DNA of 11,485 nucleotides from Eubacteriales bacterium. GTDB taxonomy: Bacteria; Bacillota; Clostridia; Lachnospirales; Lachnospiraceae. The notes beneath the pieces are model-generated. The model searched no databases and was not told the origin of the DNA. It was given only the letters and a program-made list of their open reading frames with translations. Location: NCBI GenBank assembly GCA_030536565.1, contig JAUNPT010000068.1, forward strand, positions 1-11,485, read 5' to 3'. Made by a program: the position numbers and the translations under genes. Of the stretch, positions 1 through 7,105 are shown one piece after another (within the stretch, counting starts at the first letter, position 1; the number at the start of each line of letters is the position of its first letter).

Positions 1-120
1 TGCATTATACTGGATACAGAGGAAGATGGAAATTATGTTTTAAATTGTAAAAATGATGAGGAAACTAGAAAGCTTTATGACAATATTCTGCAAATTATTG
101 ATATAGGGCAGAAAAGGTAA
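1..120 (+). CDS. C-terminal end of an unidentified protein (5' truncated)
   Basis: Frame 1 is open from the window edge for 39 codons and stops at TAA 118-120, with no internal stop. The peptide is hydrophilic and acidic; it contains LDTEEDGNYVLNC and ends in DNILQIIDIGQKR, which would form a short amphipathic helix. The gene lies 32 bp upstream of dnaE on the same strand with no terminator between, so it probably shares a transcript with dnaE. In related bacteria I associate this position with whiA or ptsH-like genes, but the tail does not look like the end of WhiA or HPr, so I do not name it. It is a real coding end judging by frame and spacing; its function is unknown. Confidence 0.6.
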   Translation, partial: CIILDTEEDGNYVLNCKNDEETRKLYDNILQIIDIGQKR

Positions 121-152
121 AATAATATTTATTATAGAAGAAGGAAATATAT

Positions 153-3100
153 ATGGATAAATTCACACATTTGCATGTGCATACAGAGTTTTCGCTGCTG
201 GACGGCTCAAGTAAGATAAAGGAAATAACTGCAAGAGCTAAGGAGCTTGGAATGAACAGCCTTGCAATTACTGATCATGGTGTAATGTATGGTGTTATTG
301 ATTTCTATAAGGCGGCTAAAGAAGCAGGAGTTAAGCCTATATTAGGCTGTGAAGTCTATGTAGCGCCGGGCTCAAGATTTGATAAAGAGGCCGGAGAGTC
401 AGAGGACAGATATTACCATTTGGTTTTGCTGGCCGAAAATGATCAGGGCTATCAAAATCTTATGAAAATAGTATCACATGGATTCACAGAAGGCTTTTAT
501 TATAAGCCAAGGGTGGATTATCAGCTGCTGGAGCAGTATCATGAGGGGATAATTGCCCTTAGTGCATGTCTGGCAGGGGAGGTGCAGAAATATCTGGCCA
601 GAGGAATGTATGAGGCCGGAATGGATGCAGCATATAAGTATGAGAAAATATTTGGAAAGGGTAATTTTTTCTTAGAGCTTCAGGATCATGGAATACCTGA
701 GCAAAGATACGTAAACCAGCAGCTTATGAGAATGTCTAAAGAGACGGGAATTGAGCTGGTGTGTACAAATGATGTGCATTATACCTATGCTGAGGACGCA
801 GACGCTCATGATATCCTTTTGTGTATTCAGACAGGAAAAAAGGTGTCAGATGAGAACAGAATGCGTTATGAGGGGGGACAGTATTATCTTAAATCACCAG
901 AGGAGATGGAAGCTCTTTTTCCGTATGCGCCAGAGGCATTGGAAAATACAGTTAAGATTGCTAAGCGCTGTAATGTAGAGATTGAATTTGGAGTGACAAA
1001 GCTGCCTAAGTTCGCAGTGCCAGAGGGCTTTACATCATGGACATACCTGAATTATCTCTGCTATGAGGGTATCAGGAAAAGATATCCAGACCAGACAGGT
1101 GACATAGACCCTGTGGAGATGGCACGTCAGGCAGGAGAAGAAATGCCAAGTGACAGAACCAAGGCAGAAATTAAGACAGCAGAGGACAGCAACAATATTC
1201 ATCAGAGACTGGCTTATGAGCTTTCAGTTATATATTCAATGGGTTACGTGGATTACTTCCTTATAGTATGGGATTATATTAATTATGCTAAGATGCATGA
1301 TATTCCGGTTGGGCCGGGACGTGGCTCTGCGGCTGGAAGTATTGTATCGTATTGTCTGGGAATTACAGATATTGATCCTATAAAGTACAGCCTGATTTTT
1401 GAGAGATTCTTAAATCCAGAGAGGGTATCAATGCCCGATATAGATGTGGACTTCTGTTATGAACACAGGCAGGAGGTAATTGATTATGTAGTCGAAAAAT
1501 ATGGTAAGGAATGTGTTGTGCAGATTGTAACATTTGGTACTATGGCGGCAAGGGCAGTAATAAAAGATGTCGGCCGGGTGCTTGATCTTCCATATGCAAT
1601 GGTGGATTCTATTGCAAAGATGGTTCCAAGAGAAAATGGGATTACGATTGATAAGGCAGTAAAGGGAAATCCTGACCTTAGGGCTATGTATGAGGGTGAT
1701 TCACAGGTAAAGGATTTAATAGATAAAAGCAGACGTCTCGAGGGACTGCCACGCCATGCTTCAATGCATGCGGCAGGTGTCCTGATAAGTGAAAAGGCAG
1801 TAGAAAATTACGTTCCTGTTGCTACAGGTTCAGATGGTGCTGTCGTAGCGCAGTTTGTAATGACGACACTTGAAGAACTAGGTCTTCTCAAAATGGATTT
1901 TCTGGGCCTTAGAACGCTTACAGTCATTAAAGATGCAGAAGAACTGGTAAAGAAGCATACACCGGGCTTCTCAATGGATAATATAGACTATTCTGACATT
2001 AAGGTGTATGATGCCATATCAACGGGACGGTGTGATGGCATATTCCAGCTGGAAAGTGCAGGAATGAAGTCGTTTATGAAGGAATTAAAGCCACGCAGCA
2101 TAGAAGATTTAATAGCTGGAATTTCTTTGTACAGACCGGGGCCTATGGACTTTATTCCGCAGTATATTGCGGGAAAGAATAATCCTGAAAATGTTGTATA
2201 TGATTGTCCGCAGCTTGTACCAATACTTAAGCCGACCTATGGCTGTATTGTGTATCAGGAGCAGGTTATGCAGATAGTAAGAGATTTAGCTGGATATTCA
2301 TGGGGACGGAGTGACCTGGTTCGGCGTGCCATGTCAAAGAAAAAAGCTTATGTTATGGAACAGGAGCGGAAGAACTTTATCTATGGCAATCAAAAGGAAG
2401 GTGTCAGGGGCTGTGTAAATAATGGAATTGACGAGGCGGCAGCTGGGAAAATCTATGATAATATGATAGATTTTGCAAAGTATGCATTTAACAAATCACA
2501 TGCTGCGTGTTATGCAGTGGTGTCCTTCCAGACAGCGTTTTTAAAGACATATTATCCGGTAGAGTTTATGGCGGCGCTTATGACTTCAGTAATTGATAAT
2601 ACAGATAAGGTTGCGGGGTATATTTATGCCAGCCGTCAGATGGGGATTTCAATTCTTCCGCCTGATGTTAACCAGTCGCAGATGGGTTTTTCTGTAGAGA
2701 ACGGTGCAATCAGATTCGGACTTTCAGCTGTTAAGAGTCTGGGCAGGCCGACCATTGAAGCAATTATAAAGGAGCGTGTCAGCGGGCGTTTTTTGACTAT
2801 GCAGGATTTTATTACAAGGCTGTTTGACCAGTTAAATAAAAGAACTGTTGAGAATCTTATAAAAGCGGGAGCATTTGACACATTTGGCGTAAAAAGAAGG
2901 GCAATGACAATCGTGTATGCCCAGATAATGGATTCTGCTGCAAGGCAGAGTAAGGACGCCATTTCAGGGCAGATGTCACTGTTTGATCTGGTAGATGATT
3001 CCCAGAAGGAGGAATTTGAGATTAAAATTCCAGATGTTGCGGAATATACAAAGGAAGAAATGCTTAATCTTGAGAAGGAAGTGCTGGGAATCTATGTCAG

Positions 3101-3689
3101 TGGACATCCGCTTGATGAATATGCACAAATGTGGAAAAAACATATTTCTGCAATGACCACAGATTTTGAAATAGATGACGAGACAGGAGAACCGAAGGTC
3201 AGAGATGGCGCTAAGGAAACAATTGGCGGAATGATTATGAATAAGATGGTAAAGACTACTAAGACAGGTCAGATGATGGCGTTTCTTACAGTTGAGGATT
3301 TGGTCGGAACAGTTGAAGTTGTTGTTTTTCCAAGAGATTATAATTCCAACAGGAGCATTTTAGATTCTGCGGAAAAGGTGTTTATTACTGGAAGGGTCAA
3401 TGCAAATGTCGATGAAAATGCAAAGCTGATTTGTGAAAAAATAGTTGATTTTAATAATGTACCCAGAAAATTGTGGATAAGGTTTGCTGATATGGAGGAG
3501 TATGTTAGTAAACAGGAGCTGCTTCTTAATACAATAAAGGAATCTGATGGAAAAGATACGGTAATTATATACTGTACTAAGGAAAATAAAAGGCTTCAGC
3601 TGCCTGCAAGCCAGTCTGTTAAGGTTACATCGGAAATGCTGGGGGAGCTTCGCAGTGTATTCGGTGAAAAGAATGTTGAAACAACGTGA
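153..3689 (+). CDS. dnaE: DNA polymerase III subunit alpha (DnaE)
   Basis: This is a catalytic subunit of the replicative DNA polymerase (C-family), acting at the fork with the sliding clamp; Firmicutes also usually carry PolC. At 1178 residues it is full length for the DnaE1 type. Domains in order: an N-terminal PHP domain (about 1-210) starting with HLHVHTEFSLLDG; palm with GPGRGSAAGS and PDIDVDF, giving catalytic Asp431 and Asp433; a third Asp582 in KMDFLGLRTL; fingers with YRPGPM; a clamp-binding motif QMSLF at 940-944; SGHPLDEY; and an OB-fold near 1020-1095. Candidate PHP metal ligands H8, H10, D17, H42, E67, H89, C139, D207 and H209 are all present, unlike in E. coli where the site is degenerate. 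About 38 polar residues (311-349) appear inserted just before the palm. The start is supported by an AGAAGGAA site upstream and by the family motif at residue 6. Confidence 0.97.
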   Translation: MDKFTHLHVHTEFSLLDGSSKIKEITARAKELGMNSLAITDHGVMYGVIDFYKAAKEAGVKPILGCEVYVAPGSRFDKEAGESEDRYYHLVLLAENDQGYQNLMKIVSHGFTEGFYYKPRVDYQLLEQYHEGIIALSACLAGEVQKYLARGMYEAGMDAAYKYEKIFGKGNFFLELQDHGIPEQRYVNQQLMRMSKETGIELVCTNDVHYTYAEDADAHDILLCIQTGKKVSDENRMRYEGGQYYLKSPEEMEALFPYAPEALENTVKIAKRCNVEIEFGVTKLPKFAVPEGFTSWTYLNYLCYEGIRKRYPDQTGDIDPVEMARQAGEEMPSDRTKAEIKTAEDSNNIHQRLAYELSVIYSMGYVDYFLIVWDYINYAKMHDIPVGPGRGSAAGSIVSYCLGITDIDPIKYSLIFERFLNPERVSMPDIDVDFCYEHRQEVIDYVVEKYGKECVVQIVTFGTMAARAVIKDVGRVLDLPYAMVDSIAKMVPRENGITIDKAVKGNPDLRAMYEGDSQVKDLIDKSRRLEGLPRHASMHAAGVLISEKAVENYVPVATGSDGAVVAQFVMTTLEELGLLKMDFLGLRTLTVIKDAEELVKKHTPGFSMDNIDYSDIKVYDAISTGRCDGIFQLESAGMKSFMKELKPRSIEDLIAGISLYRPGPMDFIPQYIAGKNNPENVVYDCPQLVPILKPTYGCIVYQEQVMQIVRDLAGYSWGRSDLVRRAMSKKKAYVMEQERKNFIYGNQKEGVRGCVNNGIDEAAAGKIYDNMIDFAKYAFNKSHAACYAVVSFQTAFLKTYYPVEFMAALMTSVIDNTDKVAGYIYASRQMGISILPPDVNQSQMGFSVENGAIRFGLSAVKSLGRPTIEAIIKERVSGRFLTMQDFITRLFDQLNKRTVENLIKAGAFDTFGVKRRAMTIVYAQIMDSAARQSKDAISGQMSLFDLVDDSQKEEFEIKIPDVAEYTKEEMLNLEKEVLGIYVSGHPLDEYAQMWKKHISAMTTDFEIDDETGEPKVRDGAKETIGGMIMNKMVKTTKTGQMMAFLTVEDLVGTVEVVVFPRDYNSNRSILDSAEKVFITGRVNANVDENAKLICEKIVDFNNVPRKLWIRFADMEEYVSKQELLLNTIKESDGKDTVIIYCTKENKRLQLPASQSVKVTSEMLGELRSVFGEKNVETT

Positions 3690-3714
3690 CATTTATAAAA
3701 AAGCGTGTTAATAT
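3686..3714 (+). promoter_or_regulatory. possible sigma-A promoter for pfkA
   Basis: GTGACA (3686-3691, 5 of 6 to the -35 consensus, overlapping the dnaE stop codon) is followed after 17 bp by TAATAT (3709-3714, 4 of 6 to the -10). The -10 falls inside the Rex-like palindrome, as expected for a repressed promoter. The match is only moderate, so transcription could also run through from dnaE. Confidence 0.35.
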
Positions 3715-3722
3715 ATTAACAA
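3705..3722. promoter_or_regulatory. candidate Rex (NADH/NAD+-sensing repressor) operator
   Basis: GTGTTAATATATTAACAA contains a perfect 16-bp palindrome (3706-3721). It matches the clostridial Rex consensus as I know it, TTGTTAA-N4-TTAACAA, at all defined positions except the first base. It sits between dnaE and pfkA, 25 bp before the pfkA start, over the possible -10. Rex releases DNA when NADH is high. Control of a glycolytic gene by Rex would be logical, but that is inference. Confidence 0.55.
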
Positions 3723-3747
3723 AAGAATTGGAAAGGGGTATAAAGTT

Positions 3748-4722
3748 ATGGCAAAGGAAATTAAAACAATTGGTGTTTTGACAAGTGGTGGAGACGCTCC
3801 GGGCATGAATGCGGCAATTAGAGCTGTTGTACGCTCGGCTCTGGGCAAGGGACTTAAGGTTAAGGGTATTCAGAAGGGCTATAACGGACTCATAAATGAT
3901 GAAATTATTGATATGGATAAAAAAAGCGTGTCTGATATTATTCAGAGGGGCGGAACAGTATTATATACAGCAAGATGTCTTGAGTTTATGACACCTGAGG
4001 GGCAGTTAAAGGGTGCCGAGGTATGCAAAAAGCACGGTATTGACGGTATTGTTGTAATTGGTGGTGATGGTTCTTTCAGAGGAGCACAGAAGCTTGCAGA
4101 AGCAGGGGTCAACACAATTGGTCTTCCAGGAACCATTGACCTGGATATTGCATGTACAGATTATACAATTGGATTTGATACAGCGGTTAATACGGCAATG
4201 GAGGCAATTGATAAGATTCGTGATACATCAACATCTCATGAAAGATGCAGTATTATAGAAGTAATGGGACGAAATGCGGGATATATTGCGTTATGGTGCG
4301 GTGTCGCAAATGGTGCGGAGGATATTCTTTTACCAGAAAGATATAACAATGATGAACAGACATTGATTAACCATATTATAGAAGGAAGAAAGAAGGGCAA
4401 GAAGCACCATCTTATAATAAATGCAGAGGGAATCGGACATTCTACAGGAATGGCAAGAAGAATCGAAGCAGCGACAGGAATAGAGACACGTGCTACAATT
4501 TTAGGATATATGCAGCGTGGAGGCTCACCAACCTGTAAGGACAGAATGTATGCATCTATTATGGGCTCATATGCGGTAGACCTTCTGGCAGAGGGAAAAA
4601 GTAACAGATTAGTTGCATTTAAGGACGGAAAGTTCGTAGATTATGATATAGATGAGGCACTTGCCATGACAAAGGATATTGATGAATATGAGTTTAACAT
4701 GAGTAAGAGGCTTTCAATGTAA
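3748..4722 (+). CDS. pfkA: ATP-dependent 6-phosphofructokinase
   Basis: It phosphorylates fructose 6-phosphate to fructose 1,6-bisphosphate, the committed step of cytoplasmic glycolysis. At 324 residues it has the usual bacterial PfkA length. Visible motifs: the N-terminal nucleotide-binding loop LTSGGDAPGMN (11-21); GGDGS (105-109), where Gly108 is the residue that marks ATP rather than pyrophosphate use; the catalytic region PGTIDLD with Asp131 and Asp133; MGR after IIEV; and ILGYMQRGGSP near the C-terminus. The glycine of PGTID in place of the lysine of pyrophosphate enzymes also supports ATP. The catalytic motif reads TIDLD where most family members have TIDND. GAAAGGGG 9 nt upstream supports the ATG. 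It follows dnaE by 58 bp, and the methyltransferase gene follows after 20 bp with no terminator, so those two are probably co-transcribed. Confidence 0.97.
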   Translation: MAKEIKTIGVLTSGGDAPGMNAAIRAVVRSALGKGLKVKGIQKGYNGLINDEIIDMDKKSVSDIIQRGGTVLYTARCLEFMTPEGQLKGAEVCKKHGIDGIVVIGGDGSFRGAQKLAEAGVNTIGLPGTIDLDIACTDYTIGFDTAVNTAMEAIDKIRDTSTSHERCSIIEVMGRNAGYIALWCGVANGAEDILLPERYNNDEQTLINHIIEGRKKGKKHHLIINAEGIGHSTGMARRIEAATGIETRATILGYMQRGGSPTCKDRMYASIMGSYAVDLLAEGKSNRLVAFKDGKFVDYDIDEALAMTKDIDEYEFNMSKRLSM

Positions 4723-4742
4723 AAGGCAGAACGGAGAAATAT

Positions 4743-5519
4743 ATGATTACCAGTACCAGCAGCAGTCAAGTAAAGCATGTTATGCAGCTTTTAAAGAAGG
4801 CTAAAACAAGAAAGGAATTTAAAGAATTTGTGGTGGAAGGTGCAAGAATGGTTAAAGAAGCACCTTTAGAGCGTCTTGTTAAGATGTATGCATCACAGAG
4901 CTTCTATGAAAATCATAAGGATTTTTTTGGAGATATTTTGGCAGACAGGCTGGAAATAGTTTCTGACAGTGTGTTTTGTCAGATGTCGGATACACAGACA
5001 CCACAGGGGGTTCTGGCTGTAGTTAAAATGCATAGTGCAGAGTGGAGTGATATTTTTTCAGATAATCCATTAATTTTAATGATTGAAAATCTGCAGGATC
5101 CGGGAAATCTGGGAACGATTGTAAGAATGGGAGAGGGTGCTGGTGTTTCCGGAGTTATAATGAGCTCAAATACAGTGGATATTTATAACCCAAAGACTAT
5201 TCGCTCTACTATGGGTTCTATTTACAGGGTTCCATTTATATATACAGATGATTTTACCGGGACAATTAAAAAATGTCAGCGGGAGGGAGTTACTATTTAT
5301 GCAGCTCACCTTGATGGCAGAAATACATATACGCAGGAAAATTATAAAAAACCAACAGCATTTCTTATAGGAAATGAGGGGAATGGCCTTAGCTGTAAGG
5401 CTACAGAGGCGGCTGATACGCTGATAAAAATTCCGATGGAAGGTCAGGTAGAGTCTTTAAATGCAGCGATAGCCTGCACAGTATTGACATATGAAGCGAT
5501 GAGACAAAGGAAAAACTGA
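4743..5519 (+). CDS. SpoU/TrmH-family RNA 2'-O-methyltransferase
   Basis: A 258-residue SPOUT-class enzyme that transfers a methyl group from S-adenosylmethionine to a ribose 2'-OH of rRNA or tRNA. The N-terminal part (about 8-95) looks like the SpoU substrate-binding domain, ending with the typical DTQTPQGVLAVV. The catalytic domain has motif 1, ENLQDPGNLGTIVR (115-128), with the expected Asn122 and Arg128; motif 2, NPKTIRSTMGSIYRVPF (149-165); and motif 3 with IGNEGNGLS (209-217) and PMEGQVESLNAAIA (231-244), which forms the knotted cofactor site. The layout resembles Bacillus YsgA and RlmB-type proteins; the exact RNA target cannot be read from sequence, so I give no symbol. GGAGAA lies 4 nt before the ATG. 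It is the last gene before a terminator and most likely belongs to the pfkA transcript. Confidence 0.92.
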   Translation: MITSTSSSQVKHVMQLLKKAKTRKEFKEFVVEGARMVKEAPLERLVKMYASQSFYENHKDFFGDILADRLEIVSDSVFCQMSDTQTPQGVLAVVKMHSAEWSDIFSDNPLILMIENLQDPGNLGTIVRMGEGAGVSGVIMSSNTVDIYNPKTIRSTMGSIYRVPFIYTDDFTGTIKKCQREGVTIYAAHLDGRNTYTQENYKKPTAFLIGNEGNGLSCKATEAADTLIKIPMEGQVESLNAAIACTVLTYEAMRQRKN

Positions 5520-5564
5520 AAGTTTATAAAATTTTAATGAAATATTGGCTGTATAGTTTTAATT

Positions 5565-5640
5565 CATAAACAATATATAGAGAAATCCCATAAAATAAGG
5601 CATATATAATATCATCAGAGTGTAAATGATATTGTTTATG
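5565..5640. repeat. 12-bp exact inverted repeat overlapping the terminator
   Basis: CATAAACAATAT (5565-5576) is the exact reverse complement of ATATTGTTTATG (5629-5640). The right arm coincides with most of the 3' arm of the nearer hairpin (5600-5641), so the two RNA folds exclude each other. Either fold ends directly at the same T-run. Confidence 0.6.
5590..5607 (+). repeat. 18-bp exact repeat, copy 1
   Basis: ATAAAATAAGGCATATAT occurs here and again, identical, at 7128-7145. Here it includes the 5' edge of the terminator stem. The bases on both sides differ between copies, so the repeat is exactly 18 bp. Confidence 0.6.
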
Positions 5641-5655
5641 CTTTTTTTAATTTTT
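5600..5655 (+). terminator. Rho-independent terminator after the RNA methyltransferase gene
   Basis: GCATA (5600-5604) and AATATCAT (5608-5615) pair with ATGATATT (5626-5633) and TATGC (5637-5641), with a 3x3 internal loop and a 10-nt apical loop. Seven T (5642-5648) follow, then AA and five more T. It ends the dnaE/pfkA-side transcription and isolates the next gene. The remaining intergenic DNA up to 5803 holds the promoter and repeat elements listed separately. Confidence 0.8.
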
Positions 5656-5701
5656 GCATGATTTGCTGTAAATCCAGTAAATAAGCGGATTCGTAACTGA
5701 T

Positions 5702-5730
5702 TTGACAAAAATGCTTAACTTTGCTACAAT
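5702..5730 (+). promoter_or_regulatory. strong sigma-A promoter of the wall hydrolase gene
   Basis: TTGACA (5702-5707) matches the -35 perfectly. After 17 bp comes TACAAT (5725-5730, 5 of 6), preceded by TGC, giving an extended -10. Transcription should start near 5737, leaving a leader of about 67 nt before the ATG at 5804. Confidence 0.85.
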
Positions 5731-5735
5731 CCTTT

Positions 5736-5762
5736 CGTAACAAAATGTAACAATTCTGTAAC
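5736..5762 (+). promoter_or_regulatory. candidate WalR (YycF) box with a third half-site
   Basis: TGTAAC-AATTC-TGTAAC (5746-5762) matches the Bacillus WalR consensus TGTWAH-N5-TGTWAH at every defined position. A further CGTAAC lies at 5736-5741, so three GTAAC units repeat about every helical turn (10 and 11 bp). Their place just after the -10 would fit repression better than activation. PhoP of Bacillus also binds direct repeats of similar sequence, so another OmpR-type regulator is possible. Confidence 0.5.
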
Positions 5763-5769
5763 ATTTTGT
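5740..5769. repeat. 9-bp inverted repeat in the hydrolase gene leader
   Basis: ACAAAATGT (5740-5748) is the exact reverse complement of ACATTTTGT (5761-5769), with a 12-nt spacer. It overlaps the direct GTAAC repeats and lies at the predicted start of the mRNA, where it could form a weak 5' stem-loop. It may equally be part of the protein-binding site. Confidence 0.5.
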
Positions 5770-5803
5770 CAGGTGTAAAAATCACCGGAAAGGGAAAAAC
5801 TTT

Positions 5804-7003
5804 ATGAAACTTAGAAGTAGCAAAGCAGCGCTTTGTATTGGAACGGCTATGGTAATGCTTTTATGCCCGGTCCTTCCAGTAGTTGCAGATGCAAAAACTA
5901 CCAATGAGCAACAGCAAAGTACAATTACTGAAACCGAATTTAAGGCAGCGTCTTACACAGCAAGAGTGTCAGACCTTGTCGCAGTGAACATTGTAAATGA
6001 AGAAAAGGATATGTTCTATAACAAGGCAGTTGCAATTGTCTTTCCGTATCTGTCAGTCTACGAAAAAGCTGATGAAACAGCACAGACTGTAGGAAGGCTT
6101 TATGAAGACAGTATTGCAGATGTCATTGAAGTTGGAAACACATGGACAAAAATAAGTTCTGGAAATGTGGAAGGCTATGTAAGAACAGAATCCCTATGTT
6201 TTGGCGAAGAAGCAGAAGAAATCACAAAGCAGGTTGGTGAGGTAACAGCAACAGTTACTGCTGATTCTGCAGATGTATATTCATCAGTTGATTCAAATCA
6301 GGTTATTGCTGCAGCAGAGAATGGAACTGAATTTTTGGCGGCGGGAATAAATGGTAATTATATCATTATCCAGAATGAGGAAGGAAGCAGGGGCTATATA
6401 TTAAAGGAAAATGTTTCTGTAAGTTTCGGACTTATGACAGGATATACAAATGAAGAAGCTGAAGCAAAGGAGGCTTGTGAGGAAGCAGCAAGAATTGCTG
6501 AGGAAGAAAGAATTGCGGCACAGGAAGCTGCTGCTGCAGCAGCTGCGGCCGAGGAAGAAAGAAGGGCACAGATAATAGCGAATACTGTATCTGGCTCAGA
6601 TTTCACTTATAACCCTACTATGTCAGTAAGCGATGAAGAAATATGGATTCTTGCCACAGTTATTGACTGGGAGGCAGGATGGGAGAGCTACGAAGGAAAA
6701 CTTGCCGTTGCCAATGTAGTTCTTAACAGAGTTAGAAGTTCAAGATATGCTAACTCTATTACAGGAGTTGTATATGCTCCATACCAGTTCTCAGGAGTTT
6801 CCAATGGGGCTGGCGGGCCATCATCAACATTTGCCGCAAGACTTGCAGCAGGCCCAAGAACTAATGAATGTATGCAGGCAGCACTTGAAGCACTTTCTGG
6901 AATTAATAATGCATGCAGCTATACTAGCTTTAGGAGTGTTTCACAGGCCAATATATCCGCATATTCAAGCTATATGATTATCGGTGGCCATTGCTTTTAT
7001 TAA
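5804..7003 (+). CDS. secreted SH3-domain cell wall hydrolase (SleB/Hydrolase_2 type)
   Basis: Likely exported and acting on peptidoglycan outside the membrane. The 399-residue product starts with a signal peptide (basic MKLRSSK, hydrophobic core 8-26, probable cleavage after ADA at residue 30). Two SH3-like segments follow (about 75-130 and 150-207). Residues 215-260 form an Ala/Glu-rich helical linker with eight alanines in a row (242-249). The C-terminal 120 residues resemble the SleB catalytic domain (Hydrolase_2): WILATVIDWEAGWESYEGKLA, then VANVVLNRVRSS, and a closing GHCFY. Glu290 is the probable catalytic acid. The SleB-type PG_binding_1 domain is absent; SH3 domains take its place, so a vegetative wall-remodelling role is more likely than spore germination (inference). 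GGAAAGGG 9 nt upstream supports the start. It is a single-gene unit with its own promoter, WalR-like box and terminator. Confidence 0.9.
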   Translation: MKLRSSKAALCIGTAMVMLLCPVLPVVADAKTTNEQQQSTITETEFKAASYTARVSDLVAVNIVNEEKDMFYNKAVAIVFPYLSVYEKADETAQTVGRLYEDSIADVIEVGNTWTKISSGNVEGYVRTESLCFGEEAEEITKQVGEVTATVTADSADVYSSVDSNQVIAAAENGTEFLAAGINGNYIIIQNEEGSRGYILKENVSVSFGLMTGYTNEEAEAKEACEEAARIAEEERIAAQEAAAAAAAAEEERRAQIIANTVSGSDFTYNPTMSVSDEEIWILATVIDWEAGWESYEGKLAVANVVLNRVRSSRYANSITGVVYAPYQFSGVSNGAGGPSSTFAARLAAGPRTNECMQAALEALSGINNACSYTSFRSVSQANISAYSSYMIIGGHCFY

Positions 7004-7027
7004 ATAAAATTTGGTTAAGTTGTTCAA

Positions 7028-7061
7028 AAGGGCACCACATTTTTGTGGCTGCCCTTATTTT
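7028..7061 (+). terminator. Rho-independent terminator after the wall hydrolase gene
   Basis: AAGGGC (7028-7033) and CCACA (7035-7039) pair with TGTGG (7044-7048) and GCCCTT (7051-7056) around a TTTT loop, with A7034 opposite CT. The stem is the most G+C-rich in the window's intergenic DNA and is followed by ATTTTAAA, a short T-tract. It lies 25 bp after the stop codon. Confidence 0.85.
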
Positions 7062-7105
7062 AAACACTTCGTGAGGCTGGGAAAGTTTTTTTAAAATATG
7101 GGGCA

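Noticed and set aside
122..135. ATAATA-TT-TATTAT inverted repeat before dnaE as a terminator or operator
   Set aside because: Stem of only A/T pairs with a 2-nt loop and no T-run; expected by chance in such A+T-rich DNA.
3360..3692. Minus-strand open frame opposite the dnaE 3' end
   Set aside because: It lies wholly over the DnaE OB-fold and C-terminal coding sequence, has no plausible ribosome binding site, and its product looks like no known protein.
3706..3721. pfkA palindrome as a BirA operator or catabolite (CcpA) site
   Set aside because: BirA half-sites of similar sequence are separated by a much longer spacer, and the central CG typical of CcpA sites is missing. Rex fits better.
5772..5786. 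GGTG/CACC mini-hairpin next to the hydrolase ribosome binding site as an RNA switch
   Set aside because: Only four pairs, which would barely mask the GGAAAGGG site; too weak to claim.
6527..6550. Run of alanine codons (mostly GCT/GCA/GCG) as a possible phase-variable microsatellite
   Set aside because: Codons are mixed rather than one repeated unit, and any triplet change would keep the frame; it is simply a helical linker.
6394..6606. Minus-strand open frame rich in Ser and Ala in the hydrolase gene
   Set aside because: It is produced by the Ala/Glu-rich linker read backwards.
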